A DNA stretch of 64,000 bases from CAXBPY01 sp003455275 (GTDB taxonomy: Bacteria > Bacteroidota > Bacteroidia > Chitinophagales > UBA10324): positions 1-64,000 of the forward strand of contig CAXBPY010000001.1 of assembly GCA_963977675.1 (NCBI GenBank), read 5' to 3'. The translations under genes and the position numbers were made by a program. Of this stretch, positions 53,581 through 61,633 are shown one piece after another. Below the pieces are notes generated by a model, which did no database searches, was not told the origin of the DNA, and saw nothing but the letters and a program-made list of their open reading frames with translations. Numbering within the stretch: position 1 is the stretch's first letter; the number at the start of each line of letters is the position of its first letter.

Positions 53581-53686
53581 TTTGTTATGTTTTTAAGTTT
53601 TAAAAAATTATTACCATTCATTTTTCAGATTCCATTTTTCGATCTCGTTGGAGCGCGGGCACGATTGGAAGAAAACTGTGGCCAAT

Positions 53687-54001
53687 GTGCCGGAATCTTT
53701 GACCTCAGTTCCATTGTCCGTGAAATATGTTCCGGATGATATGGACAATGTGCCTGTGCCCATAACACTAGTTCAGGTGGCTGAAGCCAAAGTTCCATTG
53801 CCCGTGAAATCAGTTCCTGAAACCTTAGCCAAGGACCCATTGCCCATGACCGCTGTTCCGTATTTGTTGGCATTCGGAACAGTGGCGATGAAATCTGTTC
53901 CTGAGTCCATGGCCAATGGGACGGAGCACATGAAAAAAGTGCCGGAGTCCACGGACAATGTCCCGGAGCCCATGGGCAATGTTCCAAAGTCCGTGGGTAA
54001 T
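53687..54001. repeat. Fifteen contiguous degenerate 21-bp tandem repeats
   Basis: Units start every 21 bp (53687, 53708, 53729, 53750, 53771, 53792, 53813 and on to 53981). The consensus is close to GTTCCGGAGTCCATGGCCAAT, with a conserved GTKCC opening and a variable middle; there are no spacers. Because the unit is 7 codons, several frames stay open: plus strand VPESxxN heptads, minus strand HCPWxxE or HGLRNIV heptads. None of these frames has a signal, a normal composition or a family hit from memory, so I do not call a gene. The region 53580-54138 otherwise holds no gene. Confidence 0.85.
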
Positions 54002-54137
54002 GGTCAGATTTTGATTCATTGATTATGATTCTCATGGTTTGAAGTTTCATTTTGTAAAACTCCAACAGCAGTGAAAAACATTTTACCCCACAAGTAATTA
54101 ATCAGGAGGGATTAATCAGTAGTGATTAGATGAAACG

Positions 54138-54377
54138 CTATGCTGCCCTGCCTTTCGGACGATAGCTGCCATCAAATGAAAATCCAATACTGTAGCCATA
54201 AGCAATCATTTCGGCATAAGAATGTGTGCCGGTTTTAGAATGAATGCTGCGCATAAATGATTTCACTGTGTTTAGTGTGATGTGCATTTCAGATGCAATA
54301 ATTTTTTCCGGTAACTGCTGCATCACTTTGCTGACAACTTCCATTTCACGGGGAGTGAGGCTATCAGGATATGTCAT
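54138..54377 (-). CDS. Stand-alone LuxR-type HTH protein
   Basis: 79 residues consisting almost only of a LuxR/NarL-type helix-turn-helix: LTPREMEVVSKVMQQLPEK, IIASEMHITLNTVKSFMRSIHSKTG, then a short tail. No receiver or sensor domain precedes it, so it is a single-domain regulator like small GerE-type proteins. It faces the repeat tract and the Fn3 gene, all on the minus strand. It could regulate the neighbouring surface-protein genes, but there is no direct sign of this. Confidence 0.78.
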   Translation of the reverse strand: MTYPDSLTPREMEVVSKVMQQLPEKIIASEMHITLNTVKSFMRSIHSKTGTHSYAEMIAYGYSIGFSFDGSYRPKGRAA

Positions 54378-54742
54378 TTGCTGAATTTGTGATTCTCTTA
54401 AAACAACGGCTGGGCGCTGGTTTTATTGCATTACCGTATGTAACAGATTTGTAATAAAAATTAATAAACCACTAACCGGCAAATAATTTCTGGGGATTGG
54501 ATTCAATCCCTTTTGAAAAAGTTTTCTATCAAAAATCATGCGGCATCATCCTGTATCCACATAATGTGCAGAAATAAATATTTGCTAAACGCGGAAATTA
54601 TTTTTCAATTTGTTTTTGAAAATGAAAAAACTAAAGCACTATAAAAAGTAATACATTCTTCCCGGAGTTTTTCAGAGTGCTTTAGCAGTGAAGATGGAAT
54701 TTGTTCTTAAGTAAACCTTAGAAACCAAACCCTCTTTCTTAT
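54378..54742. other. Intergenic stretch with a 10-bp inverted repeat
   Basis: About 365 bp with divergent genes on either side. CTAAAGCACT (54631-54640) and AGTGCTTTAG (54676-54685) form a 10-bp inverted repeat with a 35-nt spacing, in the likely leader of the gene at 54743. It could be an operator or an RNA hairpin; nothing else was recognised. Confidence 0.5.
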
Positions 54743-55114
54743 ATGAAAAAACTCTACACACTCATTGCAGCAGCAATGATTTTCTGCTTCGCAGAAAAAG
54801 CAAGTGCGCAAACCATCAGTTCAAAAATCATGGATGCATCGCTGCACAACAGCGAGCTGAAAGTATTTCTGACGGACACCATTGGCATAGCCGGAGTCCA
54901 GGTTTCTATCGGGACTACGCCCGATAGTTTCGCTGTTTACTCGCAGCAGTTCACCATCAGCGGAAACACCTTTGGTTCTAACGGAACGATCAGCGACAAC
55001 ACGCTCCGCACCACTATTGCAGGTCTGAGCAGCAACACCACCTACTTCACCCGAATTCGGATTCTGCTCGATAACTCGCTCTATCATGAGATTGAAATTC
55101 AGTCCAACAATTGA
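54743..55114 (+). CDS. Small secreted protein, Fn3-like
   Basis: 123 residues with a clear signal peptide (MKKLYTLIAAAMIFCF, ending KASAQ) followed by a single beta-rich domain (VQVSIGTTPDSFAVYSQQF, TTIAGLSSNTTYFTRIRILL) with the look of an Fn3 domain. No T9SS tail. Downstream is a large T9SS surface protein on the same strand; a link is possible. No named family recognised. Confidence 0.72.
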   Translation: MKKLYTLIAAAMIFCFAEKASAQTISSKIMDASLHNSELKVFLTDTIGIAGVQVSIGTTPDSFAVYSQQFTISGNTFGSNGTISDNTLRTTIAGLSSNTTYFTRIRILLDNSLYHEIEIQSNN

Positions 55115-55180
55115 CAATTGATAATTGACAGCGAAGCAATGAATGCGATTAACTTCATTCAATTAGAAATGAATAATTGA
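55110..55180. repeat. Short AATTGACAATTGATAATTG-like iterations
   Basis: The gap between two plus-strand genes contains iterated AATTGA-type words (TTGACAATTGATAATTGACAG, then GAATAATTGACATTCC). Such AATTGAYAATTGA runs are a common intergenic repeat in Bacteroidota. The stretch is short and degenerate. Confidence 0.35.
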
Positions 55181-55216
55181 CATTCCAGATTCATTCACAC
55201 TCTAAATCACCAAACC

Positions 55217-58200
55217 ATGAAACTCACTACCCTTCATAAATTTTCTTTCATTCTTTTTTTCATTCTGATTTTATCTTTTGACTTCGCATCCGCTACTGAT
55301 TTTTACTGGACCGGCGCTGCGAACACCAACTATAACAACCTGTCGAATTGGAAAACAGGTTCTTACTCAGGGTCTGCTGCCACAGCACTTCCTACGGCTT
55401 CTGATAATTTGTTTATCGGTGGTGCGTCTTCTTCCAATTATACTGTGAACCTAAATATCAACGACACCATTTCTTCTCTCACTATTGAAGGCACAGGACA
55501 AATTTTTATTAACTCTTCTACGGCAAAGGTGCTGTGTGTTGCAGGAGATCTCACTAATACTAATTCAAACACAGTCGGAGGAGGAACAGCGCTCATTCGG
55601 TTTTATGGCAGTGCGGATCAGACCTGGAGCGGCGATGGCTCGACTGACGGGATTGGTAAGTGTCCCAATATGGGAATACAAAAGAGCGGCGGCACACTTT
55701 CTCTCAGTGGCTTTATTACAATGGGAGGAAGCACAACTCTTTCTATTGCTACCACCAACTCTGGAAGCATTGATGCAGGAAATTCAACCGTTGTATTTAC
55801 TTATGCCGACAACATCAGGGGCGATTGGGTTTTTAACAATGTGATGTTTTATGGAAGAGGCGGCTCATACACCATTTATGCTCCCGCCGGAAAAATAGTG
55901 GTGCTGGGTTCGATCATACTCAGTGCTGCAGGTGTGGTGACAATTGACAGCGCGGAGATTGAACTGCTGGGCGATCTTGATAACCAGAACGGAAACAGCA
56001 GCAGTGTGATCCACTCGCAACTCGTGCTCACCGGAGGTAACGAACAAGCCCTGTTGACTAATAATACCAATCTTGACAGACTGAAACTTAATAAGACCGA
56101 TAACCGGCTGACGCTGCGCGCTGAATTAACTGTAAATAAGAATTTGGATTTAACAGCAGGAAATATTCAGAGCTACGACCATGGATTAATACTGATTGAC
56201 AATGCAACTGCCGTGAATGCAAGCGACGCCTCATTTGTAGAAGGAGGAGTAATCAAGCAAGGGAATGATGCATTTACTTTTCCGCTCGGTGCTTATGGTG
56301 AATACCATCCGCTTGGAATCAGCGCACCGTCTTCTTCAAGTGATGAATTCATTGCGCAGTATTTTGATGAACCAAGTGGAATTACAGATATTGTTTCGCC
56401 AATTACTTACACCGACCCATGCGAATACTGGAATCTTGAACACACCTCTGGCAGCGCAAGTGTGAATGTAACGCTTGCATGGGATAACCCCTGCTTTCAT
56501 ATTGCATCACTCAGCTACTTTGTGATTGCGCGTGACAGCAGTAGCAATTGGGTGAAAGCACTTGGAACATTTAGCAACACAGGAAATACAACGACAGGAA
56601 CCATTACAAGCAACACCGCGCGTAGCACATGGGGTGATTTGACACTTGCGAAAACCAATCCCCTTGTTGTAGCGAATGCAGGAAGAGACACCGGCTTATG
56701 CACCAGCCACAGCGCAACTATTGGGGGTTCGCCCACCGCAAGTGGCGGAACAGGAAGCAAAACTTACGCATGGTCTCCATCAACAGGACTGAACAATACC
56801 ACCGGAGCAAATCCTGTTTCAACCCCAACTCTCAATACAACTTATGTTGTTGAAGTGACTGATAACATTAATGAGAAAGGTTGGGATACTGTTGTGGTGA
56901 ATGGGAATCCGGTGGCGGATGCTGGTTTTGATACAACACTTTGTAAAAACTTGGTGCTTAAACTTGGAGGTTCTCCTCCGGTAACTGAAGGAACAGGTCC
57001 GTTTACTTACTTATGGTCAAACAATATAGGCGATACAATGTATCGCTCCGGCAATCCACATGCCTTTGCAGATTCTTCGATTGAGTTGTTTCTAACTGTT
57101 GAAGATAAAATGGGCTGCACAAGTATTGACAGCATGCAGATTACTATACCAAACCCGATTGAGGTCAGTTGGATTTTAGATACTGTTTTATTTCTCGGTG
57201 AAGATTTACAATTTGATCCTTATGTTTCAGGCGGAGTCGGTCCTCTCTCATTTGCCTGGTCACCCAATTTGTGGTTAGATGATACTACCATTATTAATCC
57301 AACCTGCACCCCACTTTCTTCCACGCTTTATCATCTTACTGTTCAGGATTCAATTGGATGCTCAAGTGGCATTTACAAAAGAATTGATTTCAGGGTAATT
57401 GATCTTTTGAATCTTGCAACATATTCAGCATTCGCAGCGGAGAGTATTGTCCTTGGTGATACTACTGTATCAGAGGGCGATTTAGGAGCTCCATTTATTG
57501 ATACACTTCACCTGAACCATATTTATGGTGAGCTGCAAACTGACACAACACTTATTAAATCTCTGAAGGGTGAACTTGACTATATCATCTCCGATATTGA
57601 TGCAATGAGTGCTACCACCATTTCAGGAAACCTCAGTAATGATACCTTAACTTCCGGTGTTTACAGAATATCTACTTCTGCTTTTCTGGATGGTGTTTTG
57701 TATCTCGCAGGCAATGATTCATCTTATTTTATCTTTGACATTGACAGTGATTTTGTAATTGCCGATACCGGAAAAATAATTCACCCTGATGTTGATCCGC
57801 ACAAAGTATTTTTCTCTGTCAATGGCGAAATTAATTTTGGTGATAGTCTTGAATTGAATTGCACCTTTCTATGTAAAAAGAAAATGAATGTTGGTGGTTT
57901 TGTTGGACATGCTGCATTAATAAGCGGGAAGGAAATTAGCGTTGAATCATTTGGTAATAAAATAGAACCTGAGTTTTATACCTGCTGGTTCGATCAAAAT
58001 GCAATAGCTGATGGAAAAGTAACGCCGCTATATCCCGTATTACCATACAATCCTCCTATGCATGGAAATTTTCCTTTAACAAATTACATAGAGGTTTTTT
58101 CTGATGATTTTGATGAAACCGATTTTTCAGATGATGTAACTTTAAATTATGGGGATATTAGCAAAATATGGTATGATTGGGGAAGACAGGGTAATGATAC

Positions 58201-59767
58201 CTTTCCAGTTTGGGCAAATATTCCTATAGTCAATAATTACTATACTCAAAATGAAATAAACTTAACAGACAACCACAATTTAATACTACCATTAACTAAG
58301 CTTTCGTTTCCTTATTGGACGGATCCTGATATTCATATGTTAAGAAAATATTCTCTCAGTATCATAACAACTACTTCGAAATTTTATCATGGCTATTTTG
58401 AAATAAGAGCAAAACTTCCAAATGACTATGGTGATTGGCCTGCATTCTGGCTAATTGATGGCTCATGCCTATCTAATGGCGATCATGATGATTATCGAGA
58501 GATAGATTTTTTCGACGCATACAGTGAACCTGAAAATGAACTTCCTCAAGGTATAATTATGAATGCTTGTGCGGATTCTTATCATGCCTGGATTTCCTGT
58601 GTTCAACATGATGGAGGCGGCCTAGGATACTATAACTTTAATCTTTCAGATGAGTATCATATTTATGGCTGTAGTTGGACCCAAGATAATATTTCATTCT
58701 ATATCGATAATGTTTTAATTGCATCAAACCCAAACTCATTAGTAAACGACCAAAGAATGTATCTTGTTTTGAATAATGCAATAGAACCTTGGCTTGGCGA
58801 AAATCTTGATGTTTATGGAACGGGTGAATCAAGCCCAAAAAGAGATTTCAAAGTTGATTATGTGAAAGTATATCAGAAAGTGGACGATATGTTTAATATT
58901 TACGGTGTAGAGGATTGTAATGGTAAAAAATTGGAAACGCTGGATTTTCCAGTTGAAACTGGAATTCCTTCTTCATGGAGATACAGAATGGATTGCGGGA
59001 ATGATTTTAGATCGCTTGGTTATACCTATCAATGGATCTCATCAGATCCTTCAAATCTTCATATTTATGGTAGTGCAAATTTACCATCTGTATATTTTTA
59101 TGGAACTGCAATTGGAACATATACATTGACATTGCATGTTTCACCACCGTCATCCGGAATTTTTAATTTTTACTATGAAAGAACAATAGATATTAATATT
59201 GTTTCAGTACCTGATTTAACCACGCATATCCATCACAATCAAATTGGAAACTCTTGCTCATTTAATTTCTACTATGATGCGGTGCCTGATGCAACAAAAA
59301 TTATGGTCAGCGAAGATGGTGGAATAACATTTTACGAGTCATCTTCTACTGAAATAGGAGATTTTCCTGTGGCAGAATTGGGGACTGATTTCGATTTCGT
59401 GGTTCGTGCGTATTATTATAGCTGTCTTTTTTATGAAGCAACTTCTTCTATTACCCTTTACCCGCCTGAAGGATGCTATGATCGAAGGGAGAATAACGAG
59501 TTAGCTGTTAATTCCAAGAGTGATTCTCTATTGGTTTTCCCCTCCCCGTCAAATGGCAATTTATTTATTTTAAATAAATCAAATAAAAATTTAAAAATAT
59601 TTTTTTATACATTAAGTAAAAAAGAAATTTTACAAATTAGACTTAGACCAAATGAAATTCAAAAAATAAATAATATTCCGTTCGGTGTTTTAATTTTGGA
59701 AGCAATTAATGAAGAAAATAGTTTTATTTTTGACAGAAAATTAGTCCCAGTAATTGAAGTAGATTAA
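55217..59767 (+). CDS. Chimeric surface protein: Ig-like repeats, ice-binding-like (DUF3494) domain, GH16 domain, degenerate T9SS tail
   Basis: 1,516 residues with a signal peptide (ending DFASA). N-terminal part (about 1-480) is a Bacteroidota beta-rich domain (DFYWTGAANTNYNNLSNW). Two PKD/Ig-like repeats follow. Residues about 730-915 match the DUF3494 ice-binding pattern (LATYSAFAAESIVLGDTTV, LTSGVYRISTSAFLDGVLYL, FIFDIDSDFVIADTG). Residues about 955-1225 form a GH16 glycosidase domain (FEIRAKLPNDYGDWPAFWLI, REIDFFDAY). In the catalytic ExDxxE motif, Glu1095 and Asp1097 are kept but the last position is Asp1100. The tail (LVFPSPSNGNLFI) is a weak T9SS type-A signal. The 3' half looks more AT-rich, suggesting a mosaic origin. 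Confidence 0.85.
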   Translation: MKLTTLHKFSFILFFILILSFDFASATDFYWTGAANTNYNNLSNWKTGSYSGSAATALPTASDNLFIGGASSSNYTVNLNINDTISSLTIEGTGQIFINSSTAKVLCVAGDLTNTNSNTVGGGTALIRFYGSADQTWSGDGSTDGIGKCPNMGIQKSGGTLSLSGFITMGGSTTLSIATTNSGSIDAGNSTVVFTYADNIRGDWVFNNVMFYGRGGSYTIYAPAGKIVVLGSIILSAAGVVTIDSAEIELLGDLDNQNGNSSSVIHSQLVLTGGNEQALLTNNTNLDRLKLNKTDNRLTLRAELTVNKNLDLTAGNIQSYDHGLILIDNATAVNASDASFVEGGVIKQGNDAFTFPLGAYGEYHPLGISAPSSSSDEFIAQYFDEPSGITDIVSPITYTDPCEYWNLEHTSGSASVNVTLAWDNPCFHIASLSYFVIARDSSSNWVKALGTFSNTGNTTTGTITSNTARSTWGDLTLAKTNPLVVANAGRDTGLCTSHSATIGGSPTASGGTGSKTYAWSPSTGLNNTTGANPVSTPTLNTTYVVEVTDNINEKGWDTVVVNGNPVADAGFDTTLCKNLVLKLGGSPPVTEGTGPFTYLWSNNIGDTMYRSGNPHAFADSSIELFLTVEDKMGCTSIDSMQITIPNPIEVSWILDTVLFLGEDLQFDPYVSGGVGPLSFAWSPNLWLDDTTIINPTCTPLSSTLYHLTVQDSIGCSSGIYKRIDFRVIDLLNLATYSAFAAESIVLGDTTVSEGDLGAPFIDTLHLNHIYGELQTDTTLIKSLKGELDYIISDIDAMSATTISGNLSNDTLTSGVYRISTSAFLDGVLYLAGNDSSYFIFDIDSDFVIADTGKIIHPDVDPHKVFFSVNGEINFGDSLELNCTFLCKKKMNVGGFVGHAALISGKEISVESFGNKIEPEFYTCWFDQNAIADGKVTPLYPVLPYNPPMHGNFPLTNYIEVFSDDFDETDFSDDVTLNYGDISKIWYDWGRQGNDTFPVWANIPIVNNYYTQNEINLTDNHNLILPLTKLSFPYWTDPDIHMLRKYSLSIITTTSKFYHGYFEIRAKLPNDYGDWPAFWLIDGSCLSNGDHDDYREIDFFDAYSEPENELPQGIIMNACADSYHAWISCVQHDGGGLGYYNFNLSDEYHIYGCSWTQDNISFYIDNVLIASNPNSLVNDQRMYLVLNNAIEPWLGENLDVYGTGESSPKRDFKVDYVKVYQKVDDMFNIYGVEDCNGKKLETLDFPVETGIPSSWRYRMDCGNDFRSLGYTYQWISSDPSNLHIYGSANLPSVYFYGTAIGTYTLTLHVSPPSSGIFNFYYERTIDINIVSVPDLTTHIHHNQIGNSCSFNFYYDAVPDATKIMVSEDGGITFYESSSTEIGDFPVAELGTDFDFVVRAYYYSCLFYEATSSITLYPPEGCYDRRENNELAVNSKSDSLLVFPSPSNGNLFILNKSNKNLKIFFYTLSKKEILQIRLRPNEIQKINNIPFGVLILEAINEENSFIFDRKLVPVIEVD

Positions 59768-59783
59768 ATAGATTAAAATTAGA

Positions 59784-61364
59784 ATGAAAACAAAATTCTG
59801 TTTAGTAATTTTTATTTGTTTAGGAATTTTCGAAACCGCTTATCCTCAGGCGGGAGTTTTGGATTCTACTTTTGGAACCAATGGCATCGGTGCGTTTCCA
59901 TTCCCTCTCGGCGCCGGGTATTCGGTATTAGTTCAAAATGATGGAAATATTCTTGTTGGTGGCAACACCGCAAATAATTCATGTGCAATAGCTAGGTTCA
60001 AACCAAACGGAACTCTGGATAGCTCATTCGGAACAAATGGAAAGGTTACTTATTATATTGATGGTCACTGCCAAAATGCTGCAATGGCTCTGCAACAGGA
60101 TGGCAAAATAGTCTTTTCATCGACAAGCACTTTAGGGTTTGCTTTGCTAAGATTTAATTCGAATGGAACAATTGATAATTCATTTAATGGAAGTGGTTTA
60201 GTAATTTCGAACTTCAACACTGAAGGTTATTCAGATGTATCGTTACCTGTCGTTATTCAAGATGATGGAAAAATTATTCAAGGAGGAAATGCTCACGATA
60301 ATTCAGGGGTTGACCATTTCGGTCTAATTAGATTAAATCCTAATGGTTCAATTGACAATTCTTTTGGAATTTCAGGTAGAGTTATGACATTAATTGGAAA
60401 TCCCCTTCCTGCTTTATGGTCACTTGCCGTCCAATCTGATGGAAAAATTTTAGCTGGTGGATATTCCGAAAGCCAAATGGCGGCACCTTCCTGTTTTGCG
60501 CTTGCTCGGTATAATATCAATGGCTCGTTAGATGCGGCTAATTTTAGCCTGGACGGAAAGGTAACTGAATATTTTGGCTTGGGTGGTGCGAGTGGAGCAT
60601 CTTTGGATTACGATATTGCGAATGCCATGAGCTTTGGACATGACGGAAGAATACTAATGTCTGGTGGATCATTGCTGGCAGGAGATACAAATAGTCCAAT
60701 TCCAATAATGAAATTTAATATAGATGGGTCTTTGGATAATACATTTGGCATTAATGGCAAGATAAGATATTTTGCAGAACCAGCTAGTTTCGAAATCAAT
60801 TCGATCGCGGTTCAAATAGATGGAAAAATATTATTATGTGGTATTGCATCATATGATTTAAGTGGAAATTTAAATGATTATTGTGTGGCGAGGTTTGAAT
60901 CGAATGGCGAGATAGACAGCAGTTTTGGAACAAACGGAATTGCATACTCAACTTTAGACAGTGCCATGGATATGGGGTATTCTATCGCTATACAAGCGGA
61001 TAACAAAATACTTATTACAGGTTATTCATTTACTCACGGGATGTTTGTAGCTAGGTATTTACCGGGAATAGTAAATGGTCTTAATGATGTGTCCTCTGAG
61101 GCGATACAACCAATACTAACTTACCCCAACCCTATTCATGATAAAGCAATAATTGAATACACACTTGAGCAAAACGAGAAACTAAGCATTCTGCTTACAG
61201 ATATACATGGCAAAACAGTGCAAGCATTTATTACCAATGAAACCCGCCTAGCAGGCATACATGAGGAGGAGTTACACTTAACTGAATCACTTGCAGCAGG
61301 CACCTATATTATCAGCATCAGCAACGGCAAAAACTCGCAGGGGGTTAAGGTGGTGAAATACTAA
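59784..61364 (+). CDS. Delta-60 repeat propeller protein with T9SS type-A tail
   Basis: 526 residues. After a signal peptide (ending AYPQA) come repeats of the delta-60 type, each close to LDSTFGTNGIG...VQNDGNILVGG...IARFKPNG (for example NGTLDSSFGTNGKV, DGKILAGGYSES, NGEIDSSFGTNGIA), which build a beta-propeller. The tail from about residue 440 (LTYPNPIHDKAIIEYTLEQ, LAAGTYIISISNG) is a T9SS type-A signal. Predicted surface-exposed or secreted; binding partner unknown. It starts 16 bp after the chimeric GH16 gene and may be cotranscribed. Confidence 0.9.
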   Translation: MKTKFCLVIFICLGIFETAYPQAGVLDSTFGTNGIGAFPFPLGAGYSVLVQNDGNILVGGNTANNSCAIARFKPNGTLDSSFGTNGKVTYYIDGHCQNAAMALQQDGKIVFSSTSTLGFALLRFNSNGTIDNSFNGSGLVISNFNTEGYSDVSLPVVIQDDGKIIQGGNAHDNSGVDHFGLIRLNPNGSIDNSFGISGRVMTLIGNPLPALWSLAVQSDGKILAGGYSESQMAAPSCFALARYNINGSLDAANFSLDGKVTEYFGLGGASGASLDYDIANAMSFGHDGRILMSGGSLLAGDTNSPIPIMKFNIDGSLDNTFGINGKIRYFAEPASFEINSIAVQIDGKILLCGIASYDLSGNLNDYCVARFESNGEIDSSFGTNGIAYSTLDSAMDMGYSIAIQADNKILITGYSFTHGMFVARYLPGIVNGLNDVSSEAIQPILTYPNPIHDKAIIEYTLEQNEKLSILLTDIHGKTVQAFITNETRLAGIHEEELHLTESLAAGTYIISISNGKNSQGVKVVKY

Positions 61365-61633
61365 TATACTGATTTGGTAATTGGAATATTAAGAATAAAT
61401 GAAAAGCGCGAGGTTATCTTCACTTCTAATTGCCATGCCGGGAATAACCATGCTGAGAGAAAAAACCGCTTCCGGATTTTGTGATATGGTTTTTACAAAC
61501 CAAAATGAATTATACTGTTTGCTAAATATTAAAATTAATTTTTAGAGGGTAAGAAAGTCTGTCAACAATTCTTTCTTAACAAAAAATTATTTAGAAGTAA
61601 TTATTTAGTTTGGATGCCAAAAGAAATTTCGGA

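Noticed and set aside
53687..54001. The regularly spaced 21-bp repeats look at first like a CRISPR array
   Set aside because: Units are contiguous with no unique spacers, the repeats are degenerate, and no cas gene lies nearby.
53625..54065. Open frames of 124-146 codons across the repeat tract, on both strands
   Set aside because: They are a by-product of a 21-bp unit that keeps its frame; composition is a low-complexity heptad and there is no signal or family motif to choose a coding strand.
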